Made by a program: the position numbers and the translations under genes | From: Nitrospinae bacterium bin107 | Lineage (GTDB): Bacteria > UBA8248 | Direction: 5' to 3' | DNA: 64,000 bases | NCBI GenBank assembly: GCA_002238965.1 | Contig: MPNJ01000001.1 | Location: 62,001 to 126,000, forward strand | Shown: one piece after another, positions 25,102 to 34,141 of the stretch | How the letters are laid out: the number at the start of each line of letters is the position of its first letter | Position numbering within the stretch: the first letter of the stretch is position 1 | Notes under the pieces: generated by a model | What the model saw: only the letters and a program-made list of their open reading frames with translations | Databases searched by the model: none | What the model was told of the DNA's origin: nothing

Positions 25102-25974
25102 TCAGAAACAATGCTCCTCTGCCGGAAACGCGCCCTCTCGCACCTCCCGGCAGTAGCGTTCTATCGCCTCCGTGGTCATCTCCCCGACATCGGCATACAC
25201 GCGCACGAATTTCGGCGTGAAATCGCTGAACAGGCGAAGCATGTCATGGGTGACGAGCACCTGGCCGTCGCAATCGGGGCCTGCGCCGATGCCGATGGTG
25301 GGAATGTCGACTTCGCGCGTCACGCGAGCGCCCAATTCAGCCGGTATCCCCTCGAGCACGAGGGAGAATGCGCCGCCCTCCTGCACGGCCACCGCGTCGC
25401 GCAGCACCTGGTCCGCCCCTTCATCGGTCTTTCCCTGCACCTTGAAGCCGCCGAACGCATGGACGCTCTGGGGGGTGAGGCCCACGTGCCCCATCACGGG
25501 GATCTGGCTGTCCACCACCGCGCGTATCTCGTCCCTGACGCGGACGCCGCCTTCGAGCTTCACCGCTTCGGCGCAGCCCTCCTGGATGAGACGGCCGGCG
25601 TTCAGGATGGTGTCGCGCAAGCTGACGCCGAAGGTGAGGAAGGGCATATCGGCCACGAGCAGCGCCTTGGGCTTCGCGCGGCTCACGGCCCGGGTGTGGT
25701 GCACCATGTCTTCGAGCGTCACCTTGGTCGTGTCGGGATACCCCAGAACCACCATGCCCAGGCTGTCGCCGACCAGGATGACGTCCACGTCGGCGCCATC
25801 CACGAGTTTCGCCGTGGGGTAGTCATACGCGGTGACGGAGGTGATCTTCTTCCCGCCCTTGCGCGCCCGAATGGTGGCGGTGGTGACTTTTCTGCGCGTT
25901 TTCTTGTGCGCGCCGTTTCCGTTGGTGGGATTATTGCCGTTGGAATACAGCTTGGCGAGGCTTTTTGTGCTCAT
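25102..25974 (-). CDS. panB: 3-methyl-2-oxobutanoate hydroxymethyltransferase
   Basis: First committed enzyme of pantothenate synthesis, transferring a hydroxymethyl group from methylene-THF to 2-oxoisovalerate. After a 28-residue Asn/Lys-rich N-terminal extension, the TIM-barrel shows ITSVTAYDYPTAKLVDGADV, metal site VDVILVGDSLGMVVLGY, VMGHVGLTPQSVHAFGGFKV and catalytic glutamate in SLVLEGIPAEL. GIGAGPDCDGQVLVTHDML completes the pattern. The ATG at 25974 has GAGGGAG upstream. Length is 290 aa; panE lies upstream in the same unit. Confidence 0.97.
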   Translation of the reverse strand: MSTKSLAKLYSNGNNPTNGNGAHKKTRRKVTTATIRARKGGKKITSVTAYDYPTAKLVDGADVDVILVGDSLGMVVLGYPDTTKVTLEDMVHHTRAVSRAKPKALLVADMPFLTFGVSLRDTILNAGRLIQEGCAEAVKLEGGVRVRDEIRAVVDSQIPVMGHVGLTPQSVHAFGGFKVQGKTDEGADQVLRDAVAVQEGGAFSLVLEGIPAELGARVTREVDIPTIGIGAGPDCDGQVLVTHDMLRLFSDFTPKFVRVYADVGEMTTEAIERYCREVREGAFPAEEHCF

Positions 25975-26082
25975 GGTCGCTCCCTCTTGTTGGGTGAACG
26001 CCTGCTACAAGGCCGATTTTGATGCTTTGTTTTTCCCGTCAATGTGTCCAGGGCCATCGGCTCCCGGCACGGAATCTAATGA

Positions 26083-27081
26083 TTATGAAATCCCTCCCTC
26101 GATGTCAAGGCGCTCATCGCCTTGCGCATCACGGGAGAAAGAATCTTTTTCAAGAGACAATATCCGATAATATAACGATTTATGGGTGGAGAACAAGACG
26201 CCGCGCGCATCTGCGCGCTCGATGAAGCGTCCCGTCACTTCGCGAATCTCGCTTCGGCGGCCCCGCATCAAGTCCTGCCACATGGAATTTCTGTTGCCGG
26301 CCGTGGCGCGGGCGGTATCGCGGACGATCTCGATAGCATTGAGCGTCATGCCCTCTGCGTCGATGAGCGCCTGCAACTCCCTCGCCAGGGCCTCCACGAG
26401 CACCGCGGCGGAAGGGGTTTCCAGCAATTCGCCGTTTCTGAGCTCGAGCGCGGCCCCCAGGGGGTTGATGACGGCGTTGGCCACCGCCTTCCTCCATTCC
26501 GCCTCCTTGCCGTCGCGTTTCTGGCGGACGCGTATCCCCAGAGGTTGAAGGAATTCCGCCAGCCGCCTTACGAGAGCGGCGTCCTCCGCAGCCCCCGGCT
26601 CAGGGGCCAGGGTGACGTCAAGCGCGCCGAACTGGTTCACTTGCCCCGGTTTCGTTATCTCCGCCCCCGTGCCCACGAGGCCCCGCACGACCCCGCGTTC
26701 CCGACAAGAGGGCGGGAGGTCCTTGCAGACATCCAGCCCGTTCGAGAAAACGGCCGTGATAGCGCCCTCGCCTGCCATTTGCGAGAATTCCGCCGCCGCC
26801 GCTTCGACTTGCCCCGCCTTCACGGTGAAGAAAAGATGCGAGGCCGTGATGTCCAGAGATCCCCTGCACACCAGGGGTCGAGCCGTATAAGAAGTCTCTC
26901 CGTGGACTCTGACGCCGCCACCTTCGATTTCCGCCAGATGGGCGGATGTTTCGGGACTCGGGATTGCCGATCCTGCCAGATAAACTCTCCGCCCAGGGAG
27001 GTTTCTTTGCAGGTGCGCCGCGAGCATGGTTCCCACGGCGCCGGGGCCTATGACGACGACGGGTCGGGTGTCCTCAGACAA
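26083..27081 (-). CDS. panE: 2-dehydropantoate 2-reductase (ketopantoate reductase)
   Basis: NADPH-dependent reductase making pantoate, the step after PanB. The N-terminal Rossmann loop is VVVIGPGAVGTMLAAHL. LFFTVKAGQVEAAAAEF and VFSNGLDVCKDL follow, as does the conserved catalytic-domain stretch EWRKAVANAVINPLGAALEL with its lysine. NRNSMWQDLMRGRRSEI matches the substrate-binding NxxSMxxDxxxGRxTE pattern. The likely start is a TTG at 27081, 9 bases after the TauE-type gene; no better start lies before the Rossmann strand. Length is 332 aa. Confidence 0.93.
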   Translation of the reverse strand: MSEDTRPVVVIGPGAVGTMLAAHLQRNLPGRRVYLAGSAIPSPETSAHLAEIEGGGVRVHGETSYTARPLVCRGSLDITASHLFFTVKAGQVEAAAAEFSQMAGEGAITAVFSNGLDVCKDLPPSCRERGVVRGLVGTGAEITKPGQVNQFGALDVTLAPEPGAAEDAALVRRLAEFLQPLGIRVRQKRDGKEAEWRKAVANAVINPLGAALELRNGELLETPSAAVLVEALARELQALIDAEGMTLNAIEIVRDTARATAGNRNSMWQDLMRGRRSEIREVTGRFIERADARGVLFSTHKSLYYRILSLEKDSFSRDAQGDERLDIEGGIS

Positions 27082-27090
27082 CTGTCGAGC

Positions 27091-27951
27091 CTAGCCGCCG
27101 AGGGAGCGCCAGAGGAGCAATACGCCCACGAAGATGAAGACGAAAGAGAGAAACACCTTCATCTTCTCGCCGTCGACGCGGTTGTTGATGAAGGGCGATA
27201 TCTGGCCGCCGCAGGCGACCGCGGGAATCGTCATGAACAGGATGTTCCAGTGCACGTTCACCTCGCCGGAAGAGAAAACGTAGGCATGCACCAGGGTGGC
27301 GGGCAGCACCGTCGCGAAAACGATGAGAATTCCCGTTCCCACCGCCACGCGAACGGGCAGCCTGTCTTTCACGATCAGGGCGGTGGTCGTGAGTTCCCCG
27401 ATGCCGATGCCCGTAAAACCCACGAGAACCCCGCCCAGCGCCGACCAGCTTTGGCCGAAGGCCCCGTGCTCGTAGCGGTACCAGTACCTCCTGCCCGCCG
27501 CATCCGTGCGGGTGGGTTTTCCGGCGCCCTCCGCCTGTTCCGCCTCCTGGATTCCGCCCTGGAAGAAAGCGAAGAGCATGGCGAACGAGAGAAGCACCAT
27601 CATCCCGCCCAGCAGGCCCAGGATGAGCCTGGCGGGCACCGAATGGGCCAGGAAGCCGAACGCCATGCCCACGGGGATGGAAACGACGAGCACCTTTTTG
27701 GCAATCTCGTAATCTACCAGCCTTCTTCTCATATAGCCGGTGAGCGCGCTGCCGAAGCCGAAAATCTCGATAGAAAGCGCGAGAAAAACGGCTTCCAGGG
27801 GAACGATGGTCACACCCGCCGCCCAGGGGAAAAGCAGGATGAAGATGGGCGCAAAGAAAACCGCGCCCTCCACGCTCGTGCTCGTCGCCGTGAGGCACAC
27901 GCAAAAAGCGACGGGCAGCATCCACCAGAACTCGAAAACGTATTCAATCAC
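27091..27951 (-). CDS. TauE/SafE family membrane permease
   Basis: Integral membrane protein of 286 aa with eight hydrophobic segments in two halves, as in TauE/SafE anion or sulfonate exporters. GGVLVGFTGIGIGELTTTAL at the start of the second half and VAVGTGILIVFATVLPATL are family-like. A charged cytoplasmic loop of about 40 residues (QEAEQAEGAGKPTRTDAAGR region) separates the halves. The substrate cannot be read. A GTG at 27951 follows AAAGGAAAG. It precedes panE by 9 bp, so is probably cotranscribed with the pan genes, but a functional link is not evident. Confidence 0.8.
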   Translation of the reverse strand: MIEYVFEFWWMLPVAFCVCLTATSTSVEGAVFFAPIFILLFPWAAGVTIVPLEAVFLALSIEIFGFGSALTGYMRRRLVDYEIAKKVLVVSIPVGMAFGFLAHSVPARLILGLLGGMMVLLSFAMLFAFFQGGIQEAEQAEGAGKPTRTDAAGRRYWYRYEHGAFGQSWSALGGVLVGFTGIGIGELTTTALIVKDRLPVRVAVGTGILIVFATVLPATLVHAYVFSSGEVNVHWNILFMTIPAVACGGQISPFINNRVDGEKMKVFLSFVFIFVGVLLLWRSLGG

Positions 27952-28039
27952 GAAGCCGGCTTTCCTTTATGACGAATTTATAATGACGAAATCATAAAAA
28001 TCTAAATCTTGGGGCCTGGACAGGCGGCACGATACACGC

Positions 28040-28918
28040 TCAAGGGCCAACGCTCCCTCTGCGAACCGCCTCTCCCATGCGCACCGCCTCGACGGCCGCC
28101 CCCACGTCGTGGGTGCGAATCACGTCCGCCCCGCCGACCACGGCGAAGGCCTCGGCGACTTTCGAGCCTATCAGCCGCTCCCCCGCCGCCTCGACGCCCG
28201 TGATCGCCCCGATGAAACTTTTTCTCGAAACGCCGACGACCAGGGGATGGCCCAATTCCCTGAGCTCACCCAGCCGCCTCAAAATCTCGAGGTTATGATC
28301 CCATGATTTACCGAAACCGACGCCCGGGTCGATCAGCACGGACGTTATGCCGTCCTCCTCGGCCCGGCGTGCACTTTCCCGGAGATAGCCCGTCAACTCG
28401 CCCATCAGGTCCTCGTATACCGGAGCATCCTGCATCGTGCGCGGCTCGCCCCTCATGTGCATGGCGACCGCCGCGGCGCCTGATTCGGCAATGACCGCGC
28501 GCATCCCGGAATCGCGAAGGCCGGTGATGTCGTTGATGATGTGAACCCCCGCCTCGAGGGCCGCCCGCGCCACGCCGGCCTTCGAAGTATCGACCGAGAC
28601 GAGGGGGCCTTCCTCCATATTCATTCGCTCCAGAATCGGGATAATCCGCCGGATTTCCTCCGCCTCGTCCACCCCGCTCGACCCGGGCCGGGTACTCTCG
28701 CCGCCGATGTCGATGACGTCGGCCCCTTCTTCCGTCATCTGCGCGATTTGTTCCAGGGCAACCGCAGTATCGAAAAATTTCCCGCCGTCTGAAAAACTGT
28801 CGGGCGTGGCGTTCAGGACGCCCATGATGCGCACCCGTTCGAAATCAAGCTCGCGCCCGCGACACTTCACGGCGGGCGCAGGAGTCCACTTCGCAGGCGC
28901 GAAGCGCAAGCCATCCAT
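28040..28918 (-). CDS. folP: dihydropteroate synthase
   Basis: Condenses p-aminobenzoate with dihydropterin pyrophosphate in folate synthesis; target of sulfonamides. The TIM-barrel signatures are MGVLNATPDSFSDGGKFF, IDIGGESTRPGSSGVDE, VSVDTSKAGVARAALEAG, INDITGLRD, MHMRGEPRTMQ, LIDPGVGFGKSWDHNLE and GVSRKSFIGAITG. The ATG at 28918 shares one base with the folC stop. The open frame further upstream is a shadow of folC. Length is 292 aa. Confidence 0.97.
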   Translation of the reverse strand: MDGLRFAPAKWTPAPAVKCRGRELDFERVRIMGVLNATPDSFSDGGKFFDTAVALEQIAQMTEEGADVIDIGGESTRPGSSGVDEAEEIRRIIPILERMNMEEGPLVSVDTSKAGVARAALEAGVHIINDITGLRDSGMRAVIAESGAAAVAMHMRGEPRTMQDAPVYEDLMGELTGYLRESARRAEEDGITSVLIDPGVGFGKSWDHNLEILRRLGELRELGHPLVVGVSRKSFIGAITGVEAAGERLIGSKVAEAFAVVGGADVIRTHDVGAAVEAVRMGEAVRRGSVGP

Positions 28919-30351
28919 CACGGGAGCGCCCCGGGAGGAAACGCGCTGCCGCTCTCCACGATGCGCTCCTCGCTCACCCAGCGGCGCCTGACTTCGCCGG
29001 CCAGGAACATCGACCCCGTGATGATGATGAGGTCGTTCTCTCCCGCCTCGTCGAGCGCATCGTCGAGCGCCTCCCATGCGTCGATGCGCGTCTCCACGCG
29101 TTCAGCCCCCGCCGCCTCGAGCGCGCGTGCGAAAACAACGGGCGCGAGGCCGGGCCTGGGCGCGCTCGCCGGAGGAAGCGTGACGAAAAACTTTTCTCCC
29201 ACAGGAGCGAACACCTCCGCCATCCCGGTGAAATCCTTGTCGTTCACCGCCCCGAGAACGAAGACGAGGCGCTCGAACGCCCAGCCCGAGACACCCTCCA
29301 CCAGCGCTTGCGCCTTATCGCGGTTGTGCGCGCCGTCTAGCAGAACGCGCGGGCCGGCCTGCACCACCTCCATCCGGCACGGCAGGCGCGCCGAGGCGAC
29401 GCCCCACCGCAACTCCTGTTCTCCCAGCCCCAGGAGTCGGCCCGCTCCGGCAGCGAGGCTCGCGTTTTCCGCCTGGTGGACGCCGGGCATGGGGGTCGAA
29501 AAACCCTCCCACCTGACGCCGTCGTCGAACCCCAGATCGAAAAAAGCGCCACTGGGGCGCAAGTCCGGGTTCTCGACGCGAGGCGGAGAAAACAAAGCCG
29601 CTTCGCGCTCTATGGCGACGCGCTCGATTTCGGCGCGCGCGTCGGGAAGCAGGCTTTGTGAGATGACGCGGCCTTTCTCCGTGATGATGCCGGCCTTGTC
29701 GCGCGCAATCCGGGCGATGGAATCACCGAGCAGATCGGTATGGTCCAGGCCTATCGAGGTGATCACGTCGAGCACGGCTGGACCCACGGCGTTCGTGGCG
29801 TCGAACGCGCCGCCCAGTCCCGCTTCGAGGACGAGGTATTCACACTCCTCTTCTCTGGCCATCAACAGCAACAGCGCGAGAGTCGATTCGAAAAACGAGG
29901 GCGGCCCGAACTCGGGTTCTCCCGCCATCTGCGCGGCGGCTTCGGCGAGTCCCTGCGCGCTTCGCCCGATGAGGCCGGCTTCGGCGAAGCGGCCCCGGAG
30001 CCAGAAACGCTCGGTTATCGATGTGAGATGGGGGGAGAAAAATGCCGCCGTCCTCTTGCCGGACGCCAGGAGGGACTGCGCTATCATCATCGCTGTGGAG
30101 CCTTTGCCGCTCGTTCCCACGACGTGGACCACCGACTGCCCCGCAACCGGGACTTCGAGGATTTCATATAATCGAGCGGCTCGGGTGAGTCCCGGCCCTT
30201 CCACCTTGATGCCGCGAGGATCCAGGCGGGTGCGCCAGGATTTCTTGGGGAGCGCGGCCAGGGCGCTTAGAAAAACCTCCACGCGCCGCAGCGTCTCGAT
30301 GGGCGCGAGCGAATCTTCCAGAACGGGAGGGGCGAGGATATTTTGGGGCAT
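28918..30351 (-). CDS. folC: folylpolyglutamate / dihydrofolate synthase
   Basis: Mur-ligase-like enzyme adding glutamate to (dihydro)folates. It has HVVGTSGKGSTAMMIAQSLL as ATP loop, FFSPHLTSITERFWLRGRF, YLVLEAGLGGAFDATNAVGP, SIGLDHTDLLGDSIARIARD with KAGII, and the C-terminal LLDGAHNRDKAQALVEG. Whether it also has dihydrofolate synthase activity cannot be decided, though the folP neighbour suggests it. The start ATG at 30351 lies one base after the purH stop. Length is 477 aa, slightly longer than usual. Confidence 0.95.
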   Translation of the reverse strand: MPQNILAPPVLEDSLAPIETLRRVEVFLSALAALPKKSWRTRLDPRGIKVEGPGLTRAARLYEILEVPVAGQSVVHVVGTSGKGSTAMMIAQSLLASGKRTAAFFSPHLTSITERFWLRGRFAEAGLIGRSAQGLAEAAAQMAGEPEFGPPSFFESTLALLLLMAREEECEYLVLEAGLGGAFDATNAVGPAVLDVITSIGLDHTDLLGDSIARIARDKAGIITEKGRVISQSLLPDARAEIERVAIEREAALFSPPRVENPDLRPSGAFFDLGFDDGVRWEGFSTPMPGVHQAENASLAAGAGRLLGLGEQELRWGVASARLPCRMEVVQAGPRVLLDGAHNRDKAQALVEGVSGWAFERLVFVLGAVNDKDFTGMAEVFAPVGEKFFVTLPPASAPRPGLAPVVFARALEAAGAERVETRIDAWEALDDALDEAGENDLIIITGSMFLAGEVRRRWVSEERIVESGSAFPPGALP

Positions 30352-30352
30352 C

Positions 30353-31894
30353 TCAATGTCTGAAATGGCGTCTGCCCGTAAAGACCATGGCGATTTCGTG
30401 CTCGGTCGCCGCCTCGATGACTTCTTCATCGCGCATGGAGCCGCCCGGCTGGGCTATCGCCTTGACCCCGTGGGAAGCCGCGGCGTCGATACCGTCGCGG
30501 AAGGGGAAGAACGCGTCCGAGCCCAGGGCGCAACCGGCGAGCGGCAAGACAGCGCGCTCGGCTGCGAGACGGGTGGAGTCCACCCGGCTCATCTGGCCCG
30601 CGCCCACGCCCACCGTGCCGTCCTTATCGGCCATGACGATGGCGTTGCTCTTCACGTGGCGCGCCACGCGCCAGGCGATTTTGAGCGCTTTTTCCTCATC
30701 CGCCGAGGGCGCGCGGGGGGTGACGACCTCCCAGCGGAACTCCTCTTCGGAAAGCCGGTCACGCTCCTGTAAGAGCACGCCGCCGGGTATCGAACGCACG
30801 TCCAGCCCCGCGGGCGCGGAATCGCCCCCCAGGCCGCCCAAGCGCAGGATTCTCAGATTTTTCTTTTTCCGCATGATGGCGAGGGCATCTTCGTCGAAAT
30901 CGGGTGCGACCACCGCCTCTACGAAGAGTTTTCGCATGGCCTCGGCCGTCTCCGCATCGACTTTCCGGTTATAGCCGATGACGCTGCCGAATGCCGAAAC
31001 CGGATCGCATGCGAGCGCACGCTCATAGGCGGCCACCTGGGTATCGCCCAAACCCACGCCGCACGGATTGGTGTGCTTGATGACGGCGCAGCCCACGCCT
31101 TCCAGATCATGCGCGAGTTCGGCGGCGGCGGCGGCGTCGAGCAGATTATTGAAGGAGAGCTCCTTGCCGCCCAGAATCTCCGCGTCGCAAAGAGAAAACC
31201 CGCCCGGACCATCCAGGCGGTAGAGCGCGCCCTTCTGGTGGGGGTTCTCCCCGTAGCGAAGCGTCTGGACGCGGTCGAGATTCATCTCGATCCGCTCGGA
31301 AAGCGCGTCTCCGCCGCCATCACCGAGATAGCCGGAGATGGCGTCGTCATAACGCGCGGTGTGACGAAACGCCTTCAAGGCCAAACCCGCCAGCCATTCG
31401 GGCGGAAAATCTCCGCCGTTCCGGACGTGGGCGATGGCGTCCGGGTAATCGTCCGGATCGACGAGCACGGCCACGCGGCCATGGTTCTTGGAAGCCGCGC
31501 GCACCATCGTAGGACCGCCGATGTCGATTTGCTCGATCGCCTCCTCCCGCGTGACGCCGGGTTTGGCGATAGTCTCCCGGAAGGGGTAGAGGTTCACCGC
31601 GACCAGGTCGATGGGCGCGATGTCGTTCGCCCGCATCTCCTCTTCCTGCCCGGGCAGAAGCGCCAGAATGCCGCCCAGCACCTTGGGATGAAGCGTCTTG
31701 ACGCGCCCGCCCATGATTTCGGGCTGACCCGTATAATCGGAAACCTCCCGAACGGGAACGCCCCCATCGCGAAGCGATCTGGCCGTGCCGCCGGTGGAGA
31801 GCACCTCCCAGCCCGCATCGGCCAGAGCGGCGCCGAGTTCCACGGCCCCTCTCTTGTCGCTCACGCTGATGACGGCGCGGCGCTTCTCGCTCAT
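30353..31894 (-). CDS. purH: bifunctional AICAR formyltransferase / IMP cyclohydrolase
   Basis: Performs the last two steps of IMP synthesis. The N-terminal MGS-like cyclohydrolase domain (to about residue 150) shows VISVSDKRGAVELGAALADA, ISTGGTARSL-like VLSTGGTARSLRDGG and MGGRVKTLHPKVLGGILAL. The formyltransferase domain has LRYGENPHQKGALYR, LSFNNLLDAAAAAEL and the catalytic KHTNPCGVG. AIAQPGGSMRDEEVIEAATE closes it. The ATG at 31894 lies three bases after the ilvA stop with GGGAGG upstream. Length is 513 aa. Confidence 0.98.
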   Translation of the reverse strand: MSEKRRAVISVSDKRGAVELGAALADAGWEVLSTGGTARSLRDGGVPVREVSDYTGQPEIMGGRVKTLHPKVLGGILALLPGQEEEMRANDIAPIDLVAVNLYPFRETIAKPGVTREEAIEQIDIGGPTMVRAASKNHGRVAVLVDPDDYPDAIAHVRNGGDFPPEWLAGLALKAFRHTARYDDAISGYLGDGGGDALSERIEMNLDRVQTLRYGENPHQKGALYRLDGPGGFSLCDAEILGGKELSFNNLLDAAAAAELAHDLEGVGCAVIKHTNPCGVGLGDTQVAAYERALACDPVSAFGSVIGYNRKVDAETAEAMRKLFVEAVVAPDFDEDALAIMRKKKNLRILRLGGLGGDSAPAGLDVRSIPGGVLLQERDRLSEEEFRWEVVTPRAPSADEEKALKIAWRVARHVKSNAIVMADKDGTVGVGAGQMSRVDSTRLAAERAVLPLAGCALGSDAFFPFRDGIDAAASHGVKAIAQPGGSMRDEEVIEAATEHEIAMVFTGRRHFRH

Positions 31895-31897
31895 GGA

Positions 31898-33142
31898 CTA
31901 AGCTTCCTCCCGGCGTACTTCGTATCCTTCCTGGAGCAGAAGCTGTATCAGTTGCTCGAGATGCTCCCGCCCGCGCACCTCCATGTGGAGGGTCGAGAGG
32001 GTATGGTTGATGGGCACTTCCGTTGAAAGACGGTCGTGTTCGATGTGGATGATGTTCACCCGGCAATCGGCCACGATTTTTGAAAGACGCATCAGCGCGC
32101 CGGGCGCATCGTGAAGCGGCACCTGTATGCGAGCGTAGCGGTTCGCGAGGGCCAGCCCCTTGCCGATGATGCGCGAGAGCAGGTTGACGTCCAGATTCCC
32201 GCCGCTTATCAGGGCCACCACCTTGCCGCTCACCCTGGTTTTCCTCTCGATGAGCGCCGCCAGAGAGGAGGCCCCCGCCGCCTCGCTCAGCATCCGCTCA
32301 CGCTCCAGGAGACCCAGAATGGCGTTGGCCATCGCATCGTCCGAGACCGAGACCACTTGATCGACCAGGTCCTGGATCAGGGGAAAACAGAGTTCTCCGT
32401 TTCTCTTGACGGCGATGCCGTCCGCAATCGTCTGGACGGTTTTCGACTCGACGATTCTCCCCGCATCGAGAGAGCGCATGAGCGCCGCAGCGCCCTCGGC
32501 CACCACGCCGATGATGCGCACGTCCGGTTTACGGGTTTTCACCACCGCGGCGAGGCCCGAGATGAGGCCGCCGCCCCCGACGGGAACGAGGATGGTGCCT
32601 ACTTCGGGCACTTCTTCGAGTATCTCGATGCCCAGCGTGCCCTGACCCGCGATGACGTCGGGGTGATCGAAAGGCGGAATCATCGTCAGGCCGCGATCTA
32701 GCTCGTAGGAGCGAGCGCGCGCATAGGCGTCATCGAAAGATGCGCCGAACAGCTCGGTCTCTGCGCCTAAGGCCCGTACGGCGTCCAGTTTGGTATTCGG
32801 TGTGGCTTCGGGCATCACCACCAGGGCCCTGACGCCCAACTGCTTGGCCGCGAAGGCCACGCCCTGGGCGTGGTTCCCCGCGCTCGCGGTGACGACGCCC
32901 CACTGAAGCTGTGCAGGCTCCAGTTTTTGCAGCGCGTAAAGAGCGCCGCGCACCTTGAACGAGCCCGTCCGCTGGAAATTCTCCGGCTTGAGATATACTT
33001 CGACCCCCAACTGCTCGGAGAAATTCTCGCTGAGTCGTGCGGGGGTCGGCCTCAGATGGGGGGACATCGCCTCCGCCGCCTGAACCGCCTCTGCGGCGAT
33101 GAGAGATGGTTCGAGTGTTTTCGGTGATACCTGGGATTCCAT
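31898..33142 (-). CDS. ilvA: threonine ammonia-lyase (threonine dehydratase) with C-terminal ACT-like domain
   Basis: PLP enzyme deaminating threonine to 2-oxobutanoate for isoleucine synthesis. The PLP lysine is in LKPENFQRTGSFKVRGALYA. VVTASAGNHAQGVAFAAKQL, VPVGGGGLISGLAAVVK and VALISGGNLDVNLLSRI follow. The last ~75 residues (IQVPLHDAPGALMRLSKIVA onward) form a single ACT-type regulatory domain, as in short allosteric IlvA/TdcB types. The ATG at 33142 was chosen over an upstream in-frame start at 33226 because homologues begin there. Length is 414 aa. A catabolic role cannot be excluded. Confidence 0.92.
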   Translation of the reverse strand: MESQVSPKTLEPSLIAAEAVQAAEAMSPHLRPTPARLSENFSEQLGVEVYLKPENFQRTGSFKVRGALYALQKLEPAQLQWGVVTASAGNHAQGVAFAAKQLGVRALVVMPEATPNTKLDAVRALGAETELFGASFDDAYARARSYELDRGLTMIPPFDHPDVIAGQGTLGIEILEEVPEVGTILVPVGGGGLISGLAAVVKTRKPDVRIIGVVAEGAAALMRSLDAGRIVESKTVQTIADGIAVKRNGELCFPLIQDLVDQVVSVSDDAMANAILGLLERERMLSEAAGASSLAALIERKTRVSGKVVALISGGNLDVNLLSRIIGKGLALANRYARIQVPLHDAPGALMRLSKIVADCRVNIIHIEHDRLSTEVPINHTLSTLHMEVRGREHLEQLIQLLLQEGYEVRREEA

Positions 33143-33299
33143 GCGGCTATGCTTTCCTTCGTCTTGTTCGAGTAAATTAAACGCGCCGTATCCCGCCTCT
33201 ACGCTCGCCCCTCTTCGAACGGCCAACCCCTAGCCGCAGATCGGGAGACACGAGACTGGCGTTTTCGCGGCTGGTAGCGCGCGCGCCTGAACATCTCGA

Positions 33300-33664
33300 C
33301 CGGAGCGGGCCTGTAAGCCGGGTTCTGTCACCCGCCGATGGCGGGCCCGCGGCCATCTATCTGGGACGATGGTTGCCCACCGCCTCAAGCGGCCTACCCG
33401 GGGATCTCGGACGGGCCGCCCTCAAGCATCCCCTTATTTGGCCTTGCTCCGGGTGGGGTTTACCGAGCCAGCCCGGTCGCCCGGACTGCTGGTGCGCTCT
33501 TACCACACCGTTTCACCCTTACCCCGACTCAGCGGGGCGGTTTGTTTTCTGTGGCACTTTCCCGAGGGTCACCCCTGGTGGACGTTATCCACCACCCTGC
33601 CCTGTGGAGCCCGGACTTTCCTCCCGCAGACTATTGCTGCGCGCGGCCGCGCAGCCCACTCCGG
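33300..33664 (-). ncRNA. rnpB: RNase P RNA (class A)
   Basis: The catalytic RNA that trims tRNA 5' ends. The minus strand carries the near-invariant GGAGGAAAGTCCGGGCTCCA, then ACAGGGCAGGGTGG, TAACGTCCACCAGGGGTGACC, GGGAAAGTGCCACAGAAA and the 3' ACAGAACCCGGCTTACAGGC. P1 pairs CCGGAGTGGGC at the 5' end (33654-33664) with GCCCGCTCCGG at the 3' end (33300-33310), which fixes both ends. Length is 365 nt. A TATAGT box at 33693-33698 may be its -10. Confidence 0.95.
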
Positions 33665-33727
33665 TAGATGTTTTCATACTCTTGCGCGGTTCACTATACA
33701 ACCGGCGGCAAACAACCGGCGTGTTCG

Positions 33728-34141
33728 TCAACTCATCCTATCGTCGATGGCGCGATTGGCGGCGGCATCGGCCGCCTTGTTCTGACCGCGGCGTACATGG
33801 CGCACCTCGATGGAGCCTATCCTCCTGGCAGCTTCCTTCGCCCGATCATACAAGGGCTTGAGCGCCTTGTTCCTGACCCGATACTCACCGCTCCACTGGC
33901 GGGCCATGAGCTCGGAATCCGTCACGACTTCCACGCTCGATGCGCCGAGCTTCACCGCGCGATCAAGGCCCAGCAAAAACGCCTGGTATTCCGCTACGTT
34001 GTTCGTCGCCGTGCCCAGATACCTGGTTTCTTCGGCCACGCAATTGCCCGCATCGTCATACAACAAGGCGGCGGCGCCCGCAGGACCCGGATTCCCACGC
34101 GCGGCGCCATCGGTGTGAATCCGAAGGTGGCCAATTCTCAT
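33728..34141 (-). CDS. RNase HI family protein
   Basis: RNase H fold protein of 137 aa that should cleave the RNA strand of RNA-DNA hybrids. The catalytic carboxylates are in place: D11 in HTDGAARGNPGPAGAA, E51 in TNNVAEYQAFLLGLD, D75 in VVTDSELMARQWSGEY and a C-terminal D125 in GQNKAADAAANR. This is the short RnhA-like type, often adjacent to a zinc-ribbon protein, rather than the E. coli form with a basic protrusion. The ATG at 34141 overlaps the upstream stop (ATGA). It ends just before rnpB. Confidence 0.92.
   Translation of the reverse strand: MRIGHLRIHTDGAARGNPGPAGAAALLYDDAGNCVAEETRYLGTATNNVAEYQAFLLGLDRAVKLGASSVEVVTDSELMARQWSGEYRVRNKALKPLYDRAKEAARRIGSIEVRHVRRGQNKAADAAANRAIDDRMS

Noticed and set aside
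27074-27925. Alternative 283-codon minus frame overlapping the TauE-type permease
   Set aside because: Its translation is Arg/Gly/His-rich with no membrane segments; the other frame (27091-27951) gives a regular multi-helix permease.
33338-33861. Plus-strand frames across 33338-33861
   Set aside because: They lie on the complement of the RNase P RNA and RNase HI gene; the structured RNA explains the sequence.
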